Below are positions 56,911 through 64,000 of a stretch of DNA of 64,000 nucleotides, in pieces. Both the position numbers and the translations under genes were made by a program. The DNA is from Leucobacter rhizosphaerae (GTDB lineage: Bacteria > Actinomycetota > Actinomycetes > Actinomycetales > Microbacteriaceae): NCBI RefSeq assembly GCF_022919175.1, contig NZ_CP095043.1:3038001-3102000 (forward strand). The letters run 5' to 3'. A model generated the notes under the pieces. It was not told where the DNA came from. It saw only the letters and a list, made by a program, of their open reading frames with translations, and did not search any database. Numbering within the stretch: position 1 is the first letter of the stretch; the number at the start of each line of letters is the position of its first letter.

Positions 56911-56942
56911 CGCATGCTCCCGTGCGGGCCCTCGCCTAGCGT
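56901..56942 (+). promoter_or_regulatory. Transporter promoter with LuxR-type box (site C)
   Basis: CGTCAAATGACGCATG at 56901-56916 with perfect dyad CGTCA-AA-TGACG, 20 bases, then TAGCGT at 56937-56942. The box covers the last codons and stop of the regulator gene. Leader to the binding-protein ATG is about 65 bases. Confidence 0.75.
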
Positions 56943-57013
56943 GAGAGGCAGCACAGATCCGGCTCGATCTCTCGCCGGGGAGTCACGTGCATGCCTGTCA
57001 CGAAGGAGTGGAA

Positions 57014-58342
57014 ATGAGCGAGCACAATCCGGTCACCGGCCCCCGGAAACCGCGGGTCACGCGCAGGGACCTGATGCGGGGCATCGGGGTTGCGGGGGCG
57101 GCCGGGCTGGTGGCGGGTGGAGCGGGTGGATTCTTCCTCTCACCGCGCCGCGGGGCGACGGGTGCCTCCACGGGCGGCGGCGGAACGATCCCGTTCGGCA
57201 TCGTGGCGCCGGTGACGGGCCCGTATTCCGGCGATGGCCAGGAGATGGTGCGAGGAGCGGAGCTCGCGATCGAAGACATCAATGCCGCGGGCGGGGTGCT
57301 CGGCAACACGGTCGAGCTCGTTGTGGGCGATGTCGGCGACCAGTCGCCCGAGAACTTCATCCAGGTCGCGGAACGACTCGTCTCGCGGCAGAACGTCGCT
57401 GCGGCCTCGGGCGGATACACGACCGCCACATCCGTCGAGTTCGACACCTACGCGCAGGCGGGTGTGCCGCTCTTCCACACGAATACCCTGCAGGCCAACA
57501 CGGACTTCGTCGTCGAGCGAGGCCTGACCAACGTCTTCCAGTGCTGCCCGACCGAAATCTGGTACGCGAGCGGATTCCTGCAACTCATGCAGGGCTGGAT
57601 CGACGAGGGAGTCTGGACGCCGTCCTCGCAGACCGCGGCGGTGATCTCGAGCAACGACGCGTACTCCATCTCGATCGCCACGGTGCTGCAGGACGGGCTG
57701 CGTGAGATCGGCTGGGACATCACGATGTACGAAGAGGTCTCGGTGCCCTACGTCGACTGGGGTCCGCAGCTCTCGAAGATCCGGAACAACCCGCCCGGGC
57801 TGATCTTCGTCACCGACTACCTGGCGGGCGACCTGGCGAGTTTCGCGAAGCAGTTCGCGACCGCCCCCACACCGTCGTTGCTGTACCAGCAGTACGGCCC
57901 GAGCGTTCCGGAGTATCTCGAACTCGCGGGGGATGCCGCGAACGGCGTCATCTGGTCGACGACGATCGGCACACTCCCCGACACCATCGGCACGGACTTC
58001 CGCGCGCGCTACCTCGAGGCCTACGGTTCGGAAGCCGGGCTGAGCCAGTCGGGGGCGCAGTACGACATCGTCCGACTGTGGGCGCAGGCCGCATCGCGCG
58101 CGGGCGACGCCTACGACTTCGAGCGCGTCGCCGAGGCCGTGCGACAGTCGACGTTCCGCGGGGTCGTCGGCACCTACCACTTCGATCCGACCGAGCGCAC
58201 GGCCATCCCGTACCCGGATGCCACGAACGACCCCAGCCTCGGGATGCCCCACCTCACCTACCAGATTCAGGGCGGCGAGCAGCAGTTGATCTCGCCATCG
58301 CCTTATGAGACCGGGGAATTCCAGCTCCCCCCGTGGCTGTGA
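57014..58342 (+). CDS. Tat-exported branched-chain-amino-acid/urea-type binding protein
   Basis: Substrate-binding protein of 442 residues (type I fold, Peripla_BP_6). The N-terminus has a twin-arginine signal (TRRDLMRG at residues 16-23, then a Gly/Ala hydrophobic stretch) without a lipobox Cys. The mature domain starts IPFGIVAPVTGPYSGDGQEMVRGAELAIEDINAAGG. The C-terminal half resembles the sensor part of the upstream regulator. No membrane anchor is seen, so how it is retained is unclear. AAGGAG lies 6 bases before the ATG. First gene of a five-gene importer operon. Family ligands include branched amino acids, amides and urea. Confidence 0.92.
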   Translation: MSEHNPVTGPRKPRVTRRDLMRGIGVAGAAGLVAGGAGGFFLSPRRGATGASTGGGGTIPFGIVAPVTGPYSGDGQEMVRGAELAIEDINAAGGVLGNTVELVVGDVGDQSPENFIQVAERLVSRQNVAAASGGYTTATSVEFDTYAQAGVPLFHTNTLQANTDFVVERGLTNVFQCCPTEIWYASGFLQLMQGWIDEGVWTPSSQTAAVISSNDAYSISIATVLQDGLREIGWDITMYEEVSVPYVDWGPQLSKIRNNPPGLIFVTDYLAGDLASFAKQFATAPTPSLLYQQYGPSVPEYLELAGDAANGVIWSTTIGTLPDTIGTDFRARYLEAYGSEAGLSQSGAQYDIVRLWAQAASRAGDAYDFERVAEAVRQSTFRGVVGTYHFDPTERTAIPYPDATNDPSLGMPHLTYQIQGGEQQLISPSPYETGEFQLPPWL

Positions 58343-58350
58343 GCGGCATC

Positions 58351-59148
58351 ATGGGCGACGTGATGCTCGAGGTCCGACAGGCGACCAAGCGCTACGGCGG
58401 GCTCACCGCCGTCGACCAGGTGAGTTTCGAGGTGCACGAGGGCGAGATCTTCGGCATCGCCGGACCGAACGGCGCGGGGAAGACCACCCTGTTCGACGTC
58501 GTCACCGGCATGGTGCGCGCGACGAGCGGCGAGGTCCGGTTCCGAGGAACGCCGATCCATCGCGCCTCGATCCACGAGATCTGCCACCTCGGAATCACCC
58601 GCACGTTCCAGAAGCCATCGGTCTTCGACAGCGAGACCGTGATGGGCAACGCCGTGGTCGGTGCGCACTTCGGTTCGGGCGCCCCGTGGTGGCGGGGACT
58701 GTCGCGGAACGCCGATGCGTGGGATCGCGCCGCCGCGGCACTCGATTTCGTCGGACTGGGGGAGCAGGCCGGCGAGCTCTCCGGACCGCTCCCGGTGTAC
58801 GACAAAAAACGACTCATGATCGCTTCGGCGCTGGCGAGCTCGCCGCGCATGCTCTTCCTGGATGAGCCGTTCGGTGGCCTCAGCGACGAGGAGATCGACG
58901 CGCTGTTGGTGCTGCTGGAACGGATCAATGGCGACGGGGTGACCATCGTGCTGATCGAGCACGTGATGCGGGCGCTCATGTCGCTCTCCGATCGGGTGCT
59001 CATCATGAACCAGGGCAGGACGCTCCGGCAGGGGCAACCGGGCGAGGTCATGAGCGATCCGGAGGTCGTGCGGGTGTATCTCGGCTCCTCCGCCGACGAA
59101 GCCGCGTCGACCGCGGCGCATCGAGTCGTACGGAAAGGCGGCGCGTGA
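58351..59148 (+). CDS. LivG-type ABC transporter ATPase with variant signature
   Basis: ATPase of 265 residues of the branched-chain amino acid class. Walker A is GPNGAGKTTL, the Q-loop region ITRTFQKPSVF, Walker B MLFLDEPFGGL with the class-typical H-loop IEHVM. Unusual: the ABC signature, normally LPYGxQRxLEIARAL in LivG, reads LPVYDKKRLMIASAL, so the signature glycine is missing. In a two-ATPase system one site can be degenerate. Start choice is uncertain: in-frame GTG codons at 58333 and 58339 overlap the previous stop; ATG 58351 gives the family N-terminus (MLEVRQATKRYGG) most closely. Confidence 0.9.
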   Translation: MGDVMLEVRQATKRYGGLTAVDQVSFEVHEGEIFGIAGPNGAGKTTLFDVVTGMVRATSGEVRFRGTPIHRASIHEICHLGITRTFQKPSVFDSETVMGNAVVGAHFGSGAPWWRGLSRNADAWDRAAAALDFVGLGEQAGELSGPLPVYDKKRLMIASALASSPRMLFLDEPFGGLSDEEIDALLVLLERINGDGVTIVLIEHVMRALMSLSDRVLIMNQGRTLRQGQPGEVMSDPEVVRVYLGSSADEAASTAAHRVVRKGGA

Positions 59149-59858
59149 TGCTTGAGGTGACGGACCTGGTCGCAGGCTACGGGTCGACGACGATCGTGCA
59201 GGGGATCTCTCTCGAAGTGGATGCCGGGGAATGCGCTGCGCTCATCGGACCCAACGGGCACGGCAAGACGACCCTGCTTCGCGCGATCAGCGGGCTCATC
59301 AAGATCCGGTCGGGCACGGTGAGATTCGACGGTGTCGACCTCACGCGTGAGCGCGCCGAGAAGATCGTGGAGCGCGGCATCATCCACATGCCGCAGGGTG
59401 ATCTGGTGTTCCCCGACATGTCGGTCGAGGAAAACCTCGTGCTGGGCGCGTTCACCTCTGCTGCGTCGAAGCGGGCACGGCAGCGGATGGAGGAGGTCTA
59501 CGAGATCTTCCCGCGGCTCCTGGAACGGCGCACGCAGCGCGCCCGCACCCTCTCGGGTGGTGAGCGGCGCATGCTCGCCATCGGGAGGGGGCTCATGGGA
59601 GATGCCCGCCTCATCATGGTCGACGAGCCGAGCCTCGGGTTGGCCCCGGTGATCGTCGATGAGGTGTACGAGCAGCTGCGACGGATCGTCGACAGCGGCA
59701 TGACCGTCCTGCTCGTGGAGGAGAACGTCAACCGCGCGCAGAGCCTGGCGTCCCGCCTGCACCTCGTCGAGAACGGCGAGATCGTGCGTTCGGGCAGCGG
59801 CGCGGAGGTGCTCGACGAGCGCGCGATCCGCGAGACCTACCTGGGGGTGACCGAATGA
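59148..59858 (+). CDS. LivF-type ABC transporter ATPase
   Basis: Partner ATPase of 236 residues with all canonical motifs: Walker A GPNGHGKTTLLRA, Q-loop GIIHMPQGDLVFPDMSVEENL, signature LSGGERRMLAIGRGLM and Walker B LIMVDEPSLGLAP. The ATG shares bases with the LivG stop; a GTG one codon earlier is equally possible. GGAAAGG is 9 bases upstream. With LivG it forms the motor of the importer. Confidence 0.92.
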   Translation: MLEVTDLVAGYGSTTIVQGISLEVDAGECAALIGPNGHGKTTLLRAISGLIKIRSGTVRFDGVDLTRERAEKIVERGIIHMPQGDLVFPDMSVEENLVLGAFTSAASKRARQRMEEVYEIFPRLLERRTQRARTLSGGERRMLAIGRGLMGDARLIMVDEPSLGLAPVIVDEVYEQLRRIVDSGMTVLLVEENVNRAQSLASRLHLVENGEIVRSGSGAEVLDERAIRETYLGVTE

Positions 59859-60742
59859 ACCTCGTCCTGCAGACCCTCGTGAGCACGCTCGTGCAGGGAT
59901 CGATGCTGGCGCTCATCACGATCGGCATGAGCCTCGTCTACGGAACGCTCCGCGTGCTGAACATGGCGCAGGGGGTGATGGTGATGGTCGGCGGCATCGC
60001 GGCCTGGACGTTCGTCGCCGGCACGGGGCTCTCGCCCTGGATCGCCATGATCTTCGCGGTGATCGTCACGTTCGCGCTCGGCATGCTGAGCTACGGCGTC
60101 GGCATCAGTCGGCTCATCGGCCGCGCCGGGGTCGACTTCGAGATGACCGCGTTCATCTCCACGTTCGCGATCGCCTCGATCGTGCAGAGCGTCGTGCAAC
60201 TCGTCTACGGTCCGCGGCAGAAGGACTTCCCGTCGCTCGTGGAAGGCCGGATCCAGCTCACGGACGGGGTATCGATCACGTGGCAGCAGATCCTGACCGC
60301 GGGGATCGCAATTCTGGCCCTTGTCGCGCTCGGGCTCTTCCTCAGCCGGTCGCGATACGGACTGGCGATCGTCGCGGTCGCGCAGAATCTCGACGCCGCT
60401 CGCCTGATGGGCATCCCTGCGCGCAGGGCGTACGTGCTCACGATGGGCCTCGCCGCGGGACTCGCCGGCCTGGCCGGCGTGCTGCTCGCCCCGGTCTACT
60501 TCGTGTCGCCGACGATGGGCGAGCTGCCCATGCTGCAGGCCCTCATCGTGGCGATTTTCGCGGGGTTGGGGAGTACCAAGGGCACCATCATCGCCGCGTA
60601 CATCATCGGATTCGTGCAGGCCGCGGTCTCCATCTTCTGGAGCTCCACGTACGCCATGCCCGTGCTGTACGCGTTGATCGTCGTCGTGCTCATCGCACGA
60701 CCCTTCGGAATCGCCGGGAAGCCCCAGGAGGCCAGGCTATGA
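59855..60742 (+). CDS. LivH-type ABC transporter permease
   Basis: Permease of 295 residues with eight helices. Family blocks: ITIGMSLVYGTLRVLNMAQGVMVMVGGIAAW, the ATPase-contact loop SRYGLAIVAVAQNLDAARLMGIPARRAYVLTMGLAAGLAGLAG and IFAGLGSTKGTIIAAYIIGFVQA. Overlaps both LivF and LivM by 4 bp (ATGA), indicating coupled synthesis. Confidence 0.92.
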   Translation: MNLVLQTLVSTLVQGSMLALITIGMSLVYGTLRVLNMAQGVMVMVGGIAAWTFVAGTGLSPWIAMIFAVIVTFALGMLSYGVGISRLIGRAGVDFEMTAFISTFAIASIVQSVVQLVYGPRQKDFPSLVEGRIQLTDGVSITWQQILTAGIAILALVALGLFLSRSRYGLAIVAVAQNLDAARLMGIPARRAYVLTMGLAAGLAGLAGVLLAPVYFVSPTMGELPMLQALIVAIFAGLGSTKGTIIAAYIIGFVQAAVSIFWSSTYAMPVLYALIVVVLIARPFGIAGKPQEARL

Positions 60743-61860
60743 GCGCACCCACGTCCGTCTCGGATCCGCGCGCGGTCGCACTGCCGCGCTGGAACGCAAA
60801 GGTGATGGGGTGGCCGCAACCACGGCCGCTCCCCATCACCGTGGCCCTCGTCGTCGGGATCCTCTTCCCGTTCCTCGCCCCAGATCGTAGCTGGCTCACC
60901 GTGGCCACGCTCGCCATGATCACGCTGACGCTCGCCCAGAGCTGGAACCTCGTGCTCGGGTACGGTGGCGTCTGGAACTTCGGCCAACTCGCCTTCTACG
61001 CGCTCGGGGCCTATTCCGCAGCGCTGGTCACCATGTACCTCCCGATCCCGGCATGGCTCTCGATCCCGATCGCCGGGCTCGTCTCCGGGGGCATCGCGCT
61101 GCTGCTCTCGATCCCGATCCTGCGACTGCGGGGGATCTACGTCTCTCTGCTCACCTTCGGGTTCGCGGAGGTGGTGCGGCTGCTGATCATCGCCGATCAA
61201 TCCGGTGTGACCGGGGGCGCCTATGGGCTTTCCGGCTTCGGCGGATTCGGGTTCACGGGCCCCGGCGCCGCCAATGTGAACTACTGGATCGGGCTCGCGG
61301 CCGCGGTGGTGACCTGCCTCATCGTGCTGATCCTCGTGCGCTCGCCGCTGGGAAACGGCATGATCGCGATGCGCGACAACCCGACGCTCGCCTCGGCGCG
61401 CGGGATCAGCCAGCGGACCTACCAGATGCTCGTGTTCGCGGTGTCGGGGTTCCTCGCCGGCGTCGCGGGATCGCTCTACGCGCATGTCTTCGAAGTCGCC
61501 TCGCCGACACTCATGGGCCTGGGGCCGATGACCCTCGTGGTCACCATGCTCGTCGTGGGCGGCCTCGGGACGGTCACCGGACCGATCATCGGAACGCTGA
61601 TCCTCTCCTTCGTGCAGATGCAGCTCCAGGACGTTCCGGAGATCCGGCTCGCGGCACTCGGCGCGGTGCTCCTCATCGTCATCCTCTTGATGCCGCGCGG
61701 GCTCGTGCCGTTCTTCAGCGCCGTCTGGGCCCGCTTCCAGGCCTGGATGGACGAGGACGAATACGACGAGGACGAGGACGTCGAGGATGGGGCATCCGTG
61801 GAATCGTCCTCTGAATCGCCCGCGGCGGCGGCACGGGAGGGCGCCGAGCGGGGTCTATGA
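60739..61860 (+). CDS. LivM-type ABC transporter permease with acidic tail
   Basis: Second permease of 373 residues. Typical LivM blocks: LVLGYGGVWNFGQLAFYALGAYSAAL, IPILRLRGIYVSLLTFGFAEVVRLL, and contact loop SPLGNGMIAMRDNPTLASARGISQRTYQML, ending with MPRGLVPF. A cytoplasmic C-terminal tail of about 45 residues is strongly acidic (DEDEYDEDEDVEDG) then Ser/Ala-rich; it is not part of the standard family. Its end overlaps the convergent SDR gene by 6 bp. Confidence 0.91.
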   Translation: MSAPTSVSDPRAVALPRWNAKVMGWPQPRPLPITVALVVGILFPFLAPDRSWLTVATLAMITLTLAQSWNLVLGYGGVWNFGQLAFYALGAYSAALVTMYLPIPAWLSIPIAGLVSGGIALLLSIPILRLRGIYVSLLTFGFAEVVRLLIIADQSGVTGGAYGLSGFGGFGFTGPGAANVNYWIGLAAAVVTCLIVLILVRSPLGNGMIAMRDNPTLASARGISQRTYQMLVFAVSGFLAGVAGSLYAHVFEVASPTLMGLGPMTLVVTMLVVGGLGTVTGPIIGTLILSFVQMQLQDVPEIRLAALGAVLLIVILLMPRGLVPFFSAVWARFQAWMDEDEYDEDEDVEDGASVESSSESPAAAAREGAERGL

Positions 61861-62583
61861 GATGAGATACCCGCCGTCGACGGGGATGGTCGCCCCGGTG
61901 ATGTAGGAGGAGGCTTCGCTGATCAGGAAGAGGCACGCCGCAGCGACGTCGGCGGGTTCGCCGAGCCGCTGCACGGGGAGCCGCTCCGTGAGGGCCGCGA
62001 CCGCACCCGGGGTGTCGCCCAGCGTCAGCATCGGCGTGTCGATCATGCCGGGGGCCACGGCGTTCACGCGGATTCCGCGAGGGCCCAGTTCTACGGCGAG
62101 TTGCTGCGTGAGGCTGACGATGGCCCCCTTGCTCGCGGAGTAGGCGACGCACGGCTCAGCGGCGTCGCCGCGGCCGTACGCGACGGAGGAGAGCAGAACG
62201 ATTGCGCCGCGGGTCATCACGCGCGCCGCGGCCTGGGCAACGAGGAACGAGCCGGTGCCGTTGATGCGCATCACCCGGTCCCACTCGGCGACAGTCATCT
62301 CGGAAATCGGCCTCCACCGGTAGACGCCCGCGCAGTGGACTACGGCATCGGGCGGTCCGGTGAGTGCAGACTCCGCATCGTCGAACGCGGCGGCGGTTGC
62401 GGCTGGATCGGTGAGGTCCGCGGTGCGGGAGACGAGACCGTCCCGCGGCACGGCCGGTGCGCGGAGGTCGAGACCGTAAACGCGACCGCCGGAGTCGATC
62501 ACGGCGTCGCCGACGGCGCGGCCGATCCCGGATGACGCGCCGGTGACGATGACGCGGCGGGGCAGCGTGGCATTCAGATCCAT
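61855..62583 (-). CDS. SDR family oxidoreductase (island, third)
   Basis: Classical dehydrogenase of 242 residues with intact motifs: VIVTGASSGIGRAVGDAV, HCAGVYRW, LLSSVAYGRGD, catalytic VAYSASKGAIVSL, and VDGGYLIS end. ATG has CAGGAG 8 bases upstream. The promoter region carries the fourth shared box (62656-62671), so it probably belongs to the same regulon although it faces the transporter operon tail to tail. Confidence 0.9.
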   Translation of the reverse strand: MDLNATLPRRVIVTGASSGIGRAVGDAVIDSGGRVYGLDLRAPAVPRDGLVSRTADLTDPAATAAAFDDAESALTGPPDAVVHCAGVYRWRPISEMTVAEWDRVMRINGTGSFLVAQAAARVMTRGAIVLLSSVAYGRGDAAEPCVAYSASKGAIVSLTQQLAVELGPRGIRVNAVAPGMIDTPMLTLGDTPGAVAALTERLPVQRLGEPADVAAACLFLISEASSYITGATIPVDGGYLIS

Positions 62584-62629
62584 TCGAGACTCCTGAGGTG
62601 AGAGGCGATGTATTCGCCCGATCGAGTCC

Positions 62630-62671
62630 ATCGCACCACAGCGACCGAGTAGCGGCATCCGGCATGTGACG
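62630..62671 (-). promoter_or_regulatory. SDR promoter with LuxR-type box (site D)
   Basis: Minus strand CGTCACATGCCGGATG (62671 to 62656), 20 bases, then TGCGAT (62635 to 62630). The box matches site C at 13 of 16 positions and keeps the exact distance to the -10, which is itself weak. Confidence 0.55.
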
Positions 62672-62709
62672 GAGACGCTGTGCCCGAGCTCAGCGTTCCG
62701 CTCCCGTCT

Positions 62710-62737
62710 TTGACATTCCCGCGCCGAGGCGTATGCT
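62710..62737 (+). promoter_or_regulatory. nrtR-nadA promoter
   Basis: -35 TTGACA (62710-62715), 16-base spacer, -10 TATGCT (62732-62737). The best sigma-70-like promoter in the window. Transcription would start near 62744, inside the operator. Confidence 0.7.
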
Positions 62738-62739
62738 GG

Positions 62740-62762
62740 CTTATGGTCAAGGTGACCATAAG
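62740..62762 (+). promoter_or_regulatory. NrtR operator, perfect inverted repeat
   Basis: Arms CTTATGGTCA (62740-62749) and TGACCATAAG (62753-62762) with spacer agg. It overlaps the predicted transcription start, so bound NrtR would repress its own operon. Palindromes at NAD-biosynthesis promoters are the known targets of this regulator family. Confidence 0.8.
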
Positions 62763-62786
62763 TTGGTGCGAGGCGAGGAGGCTGAC

Positions 62787-63653
62787 GTGTTCTACGAGAA
62801 CGCCAGCGTGAGTGAGCGTCTCACGATGCCGCCCGCCGTCGCCGTGTCCACGGTCGCCTTTGCGCTGACCCCGCCCGAGGACGCGACCGTCGACCCGTCG
62901 GCACCCGCCGGTGCCGGGCAGACGACCCTCTGGATCCCGCTCGTGCGGCGAACCCGGGCGCCGTTCCTCGACCGGTGGGCGCTCCCAGGCGGCCCCACGC
63001 ATTGGAACGAGACCCTGACTGATACCGCGCTCCGCACGCTGCAGGACGCAGCGCTGCGGGCCCCGGGGTATCTCGAGCAGCTGTACTCCTTCGGCGGTGT
63101 CGAGCGCTCCGCCCAAGCGCAGCGTCTCGTCACGATCGCCTACTGGGCGCTCTTCGGTGAGCGCGACCTCACCGCCCCCGCCGTGCCGGTGAGCACGTCC
63201 GGCGCCCCGTCGGGCGGCGCGCGCTGGGACGATGTCGTCCCGCCCAGGTCTCCGCGTATCGACGAAGGGAACGACCCGTCTTCGGGCACCGATCGCAACG
63301 TCGCCTGGTTCTCCGCGGACCGGCTCCCGGATCTCGCGTTCGACCACGGAGACATCGTCGATACGGCGCTCGCGCGGCTCCGCTCGAAGACCGAATACTC
63401 GGCGGTCGCGCACCGATTCCTCGGCCCCGAGTTCACGCTCGGCCAGTTGCGCGCCGTGCACGAGGCCGTGCGTGGACAGGCGGTGGATCCCGCCAACTTC
63501 CGACGGCAGGCGCTCGCGCAGGGCAACCTCGTCGATACCGGCCGGTGCGAGACGGGCACCCGGCATCGTCCGGCGAGGCTGTACCGCTTCGCGTCCGATC
63601 CCGCACTCGAACCCACCACCCCAGACCCATCATCCACAGGGAGCAAGCCATGA
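62787..63653 (+). CDS. nrtR: NrtR-type Nudix-related NAD regulator
   Basis: Transcription factor of 288 residues with a Nudix-like ligand domain and winged helix. The Nudix box region LPGGPTHWNETLTDTALRTLQDAAL has lost the REUxEE catalytic residues, as in true NrtR repressors that sense ADP-ribose or related NAD metabolites. The C-terminal module is FLGPEFTLGQLRAVHEAVRG, then FRRQALAQGNLVDTG and RPARLYRF, the NrtR DNA-binding signature. A variable Pro/Ser/Gly-rich insert sits at about 135-160. The GTG start has GAGGAGG 6 bases upstream. ATGA overlap with nadA; a perfect operator lies at the promoter, implying autoregulation. Confidence 0.9.
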   Translation: MFYENASVSERLTMPPAVAVSTVAFALTPPEDATVDPSAPAGAGQTTLWIPLVRRTRAPFLDRWALPGGPTHWNETLTDTALRTLQDAALRAPGYLEQLYSFGGVERSAQAQRLVTIAYWALFGERDLTAPAVPVSTSGAPSGGARWDDVVPPRSPRIDEGNDPSSGTDRNVAWFSADRLPDLAFDHGDIVDTALARLRSKTEYSAVAHRFLGPEFTLGQLRAVHEAVRGQAVDPANFRRQALAQGNLVDTGRCETGTRHRPARLYRFASDPALEPTTPDPSSTGSKP

Positions 63654-64000
63654 CGAGCGTGCACGAACTCATTCGCGGTGCCGCCGAGCGAGAGGCCGCC
63701 GGCCGCCCGAGCGCCGCCCCGCATCGGAAGCCGATCGTGCTCCGTGCCACGGGGGCCTCGAGCTGCGACTCCGGCCTCGTGAAGGATCCGTGGGCGATCG
63801 ACCGCGATCCCGGGTACGGTCCGGGCGCGTCGCTCGCGGACGAGATCCCGCGCAGCGCGCCGCGACAGGGACCCCTGCCCGCGCGGTACACCGACGCCGG
63901 CGACGACGAGCTCCGGCAGTGGATCGTCGATGCCAAGGCGGCGCTCGGCGACCGCGTGCAGATCCTCGGGCACTTCTACCAGCGCGACGAGATCATCGAG
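63650..64000 (+). CDS. nadA: Quinolinate synthase NadA (5' part)
   Basis: First 117 residues of quinolinate synthase, a 4Fe-4S enzyme that condenses iminoaspartate and dihydroxyacetone phosphate in NAD biosynthesis; the gene continues beyond the window. The visible end LGDRVQILGHFYQRDEIIE is the highly conserved NadA substrate-binding start (GHFYQRDE). The first 95 residues form an actinobacterial-style N-terminal extension. The ATG overlaps the nrtR stop (ATGA), so both are controlled by the operator upstream of nrtR. Confidence 0.93.
   Translation, partial: MTSVHELIRGAAEREAAGRPSAAPHRKPIVLRATGASSCDSGLVKDPWAIDRDPGYGPGASLADEIPRSAPRQGPLPARYTDAGDDELRQWIVDAKAALGDRVQILGHFYQRDEIIE

Overview
The window is high-GC bacterial chromosome with tightly packed genes, many GTG starts, many ATGA/GTGA overlaps and a large set of leaderless promoters (TANNNT about 6 bases before the start codon). 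Gene content (TypA, YchF, RelQ-type synthetase, DUF4287, DUF1345, Rho-N small protein, topoisomerase IB, NrtR-NadA) and style fit an actinobacterium of the Microbacteriaceae; Leucobacter or a near relative is my best guess, unproven. I see no prophage, transposase, CRISPR array or plasmid gene.

Layout. 1-2.8 kb: leftward operon of an APC permease and two short-chain dehydrogenases (the last cut by the window edge), divergent from a PucR-type regulator. 4.2-13.6 kb: housekeeping and small conserved genes (RmuC, DEDD exonuclease, a 38-residue coiled-coil protein, YchF, RelQ-like synthetase, phosphotransferase, DUF4287 plus homocysteine methyltransferase). 13.6-20.2 kb: CPBP protease and a complete rightward Dpp/Opp peptide ABC operon ending in a perfect 25-bp hairpin. 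20.4-32.1 kb: Bcr/CflA-type efflux pump, TypA, tRNA-Pro(CGG), YibE/F, fused trehalose synthase/phosphatase, YbdK-type ligase, topoisomerase IB. 32.2-37.3 kb: a second, leftward Dpp-type operon whose binding-protein gene carries a single-base frameshift, facing a TetR gene. 38.3-47.5 kb: PucR regulator, amine oxidase, dehydrogenase, MFS pump, M20 peptidase, FadH-like reductase, cold-shock protein.

47.7-62.6 kb is the most interesting part: a catabolic island. One arm (leftward) is hyuA-hyuB hydantoinase/oxoprolinase, a NodB-type deacetylase and a C45 N-terminal-nucleophile acyltransferase/amidase. The other arm (rightward) is two dehydrogenases (one without the catalytic lysine), an unusual LuxR-type regulator fused to a branched-chain-amino-acid-type binding-protein domain, then a Tat-exported binding protein and LivG-LivF-LivH-LivM transporter; a third dehydrogenase closes it. 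The regulator's sensor domain is visibly related to the transporter's own binding protein. Four promoters in the island share a 16-bp element (consensus near CGTCAAATGACGCATG) placed exactly 20 bases before the -10 hexamer, putting its dyad at about -42.5, the usual position for LuxR-type activators. The simplest reading is import of a small amide, hydantoin or lactam-like compound, intracellular sensing by the fusion regulator, and coordinated induction of transport and degradation. The substrate is not known.

62.7-64 kb: an NrtR-type NAD regulator with a perfect 10-bp-arm operator at its promoter, overlapping the start of nadA, which runs off the window.
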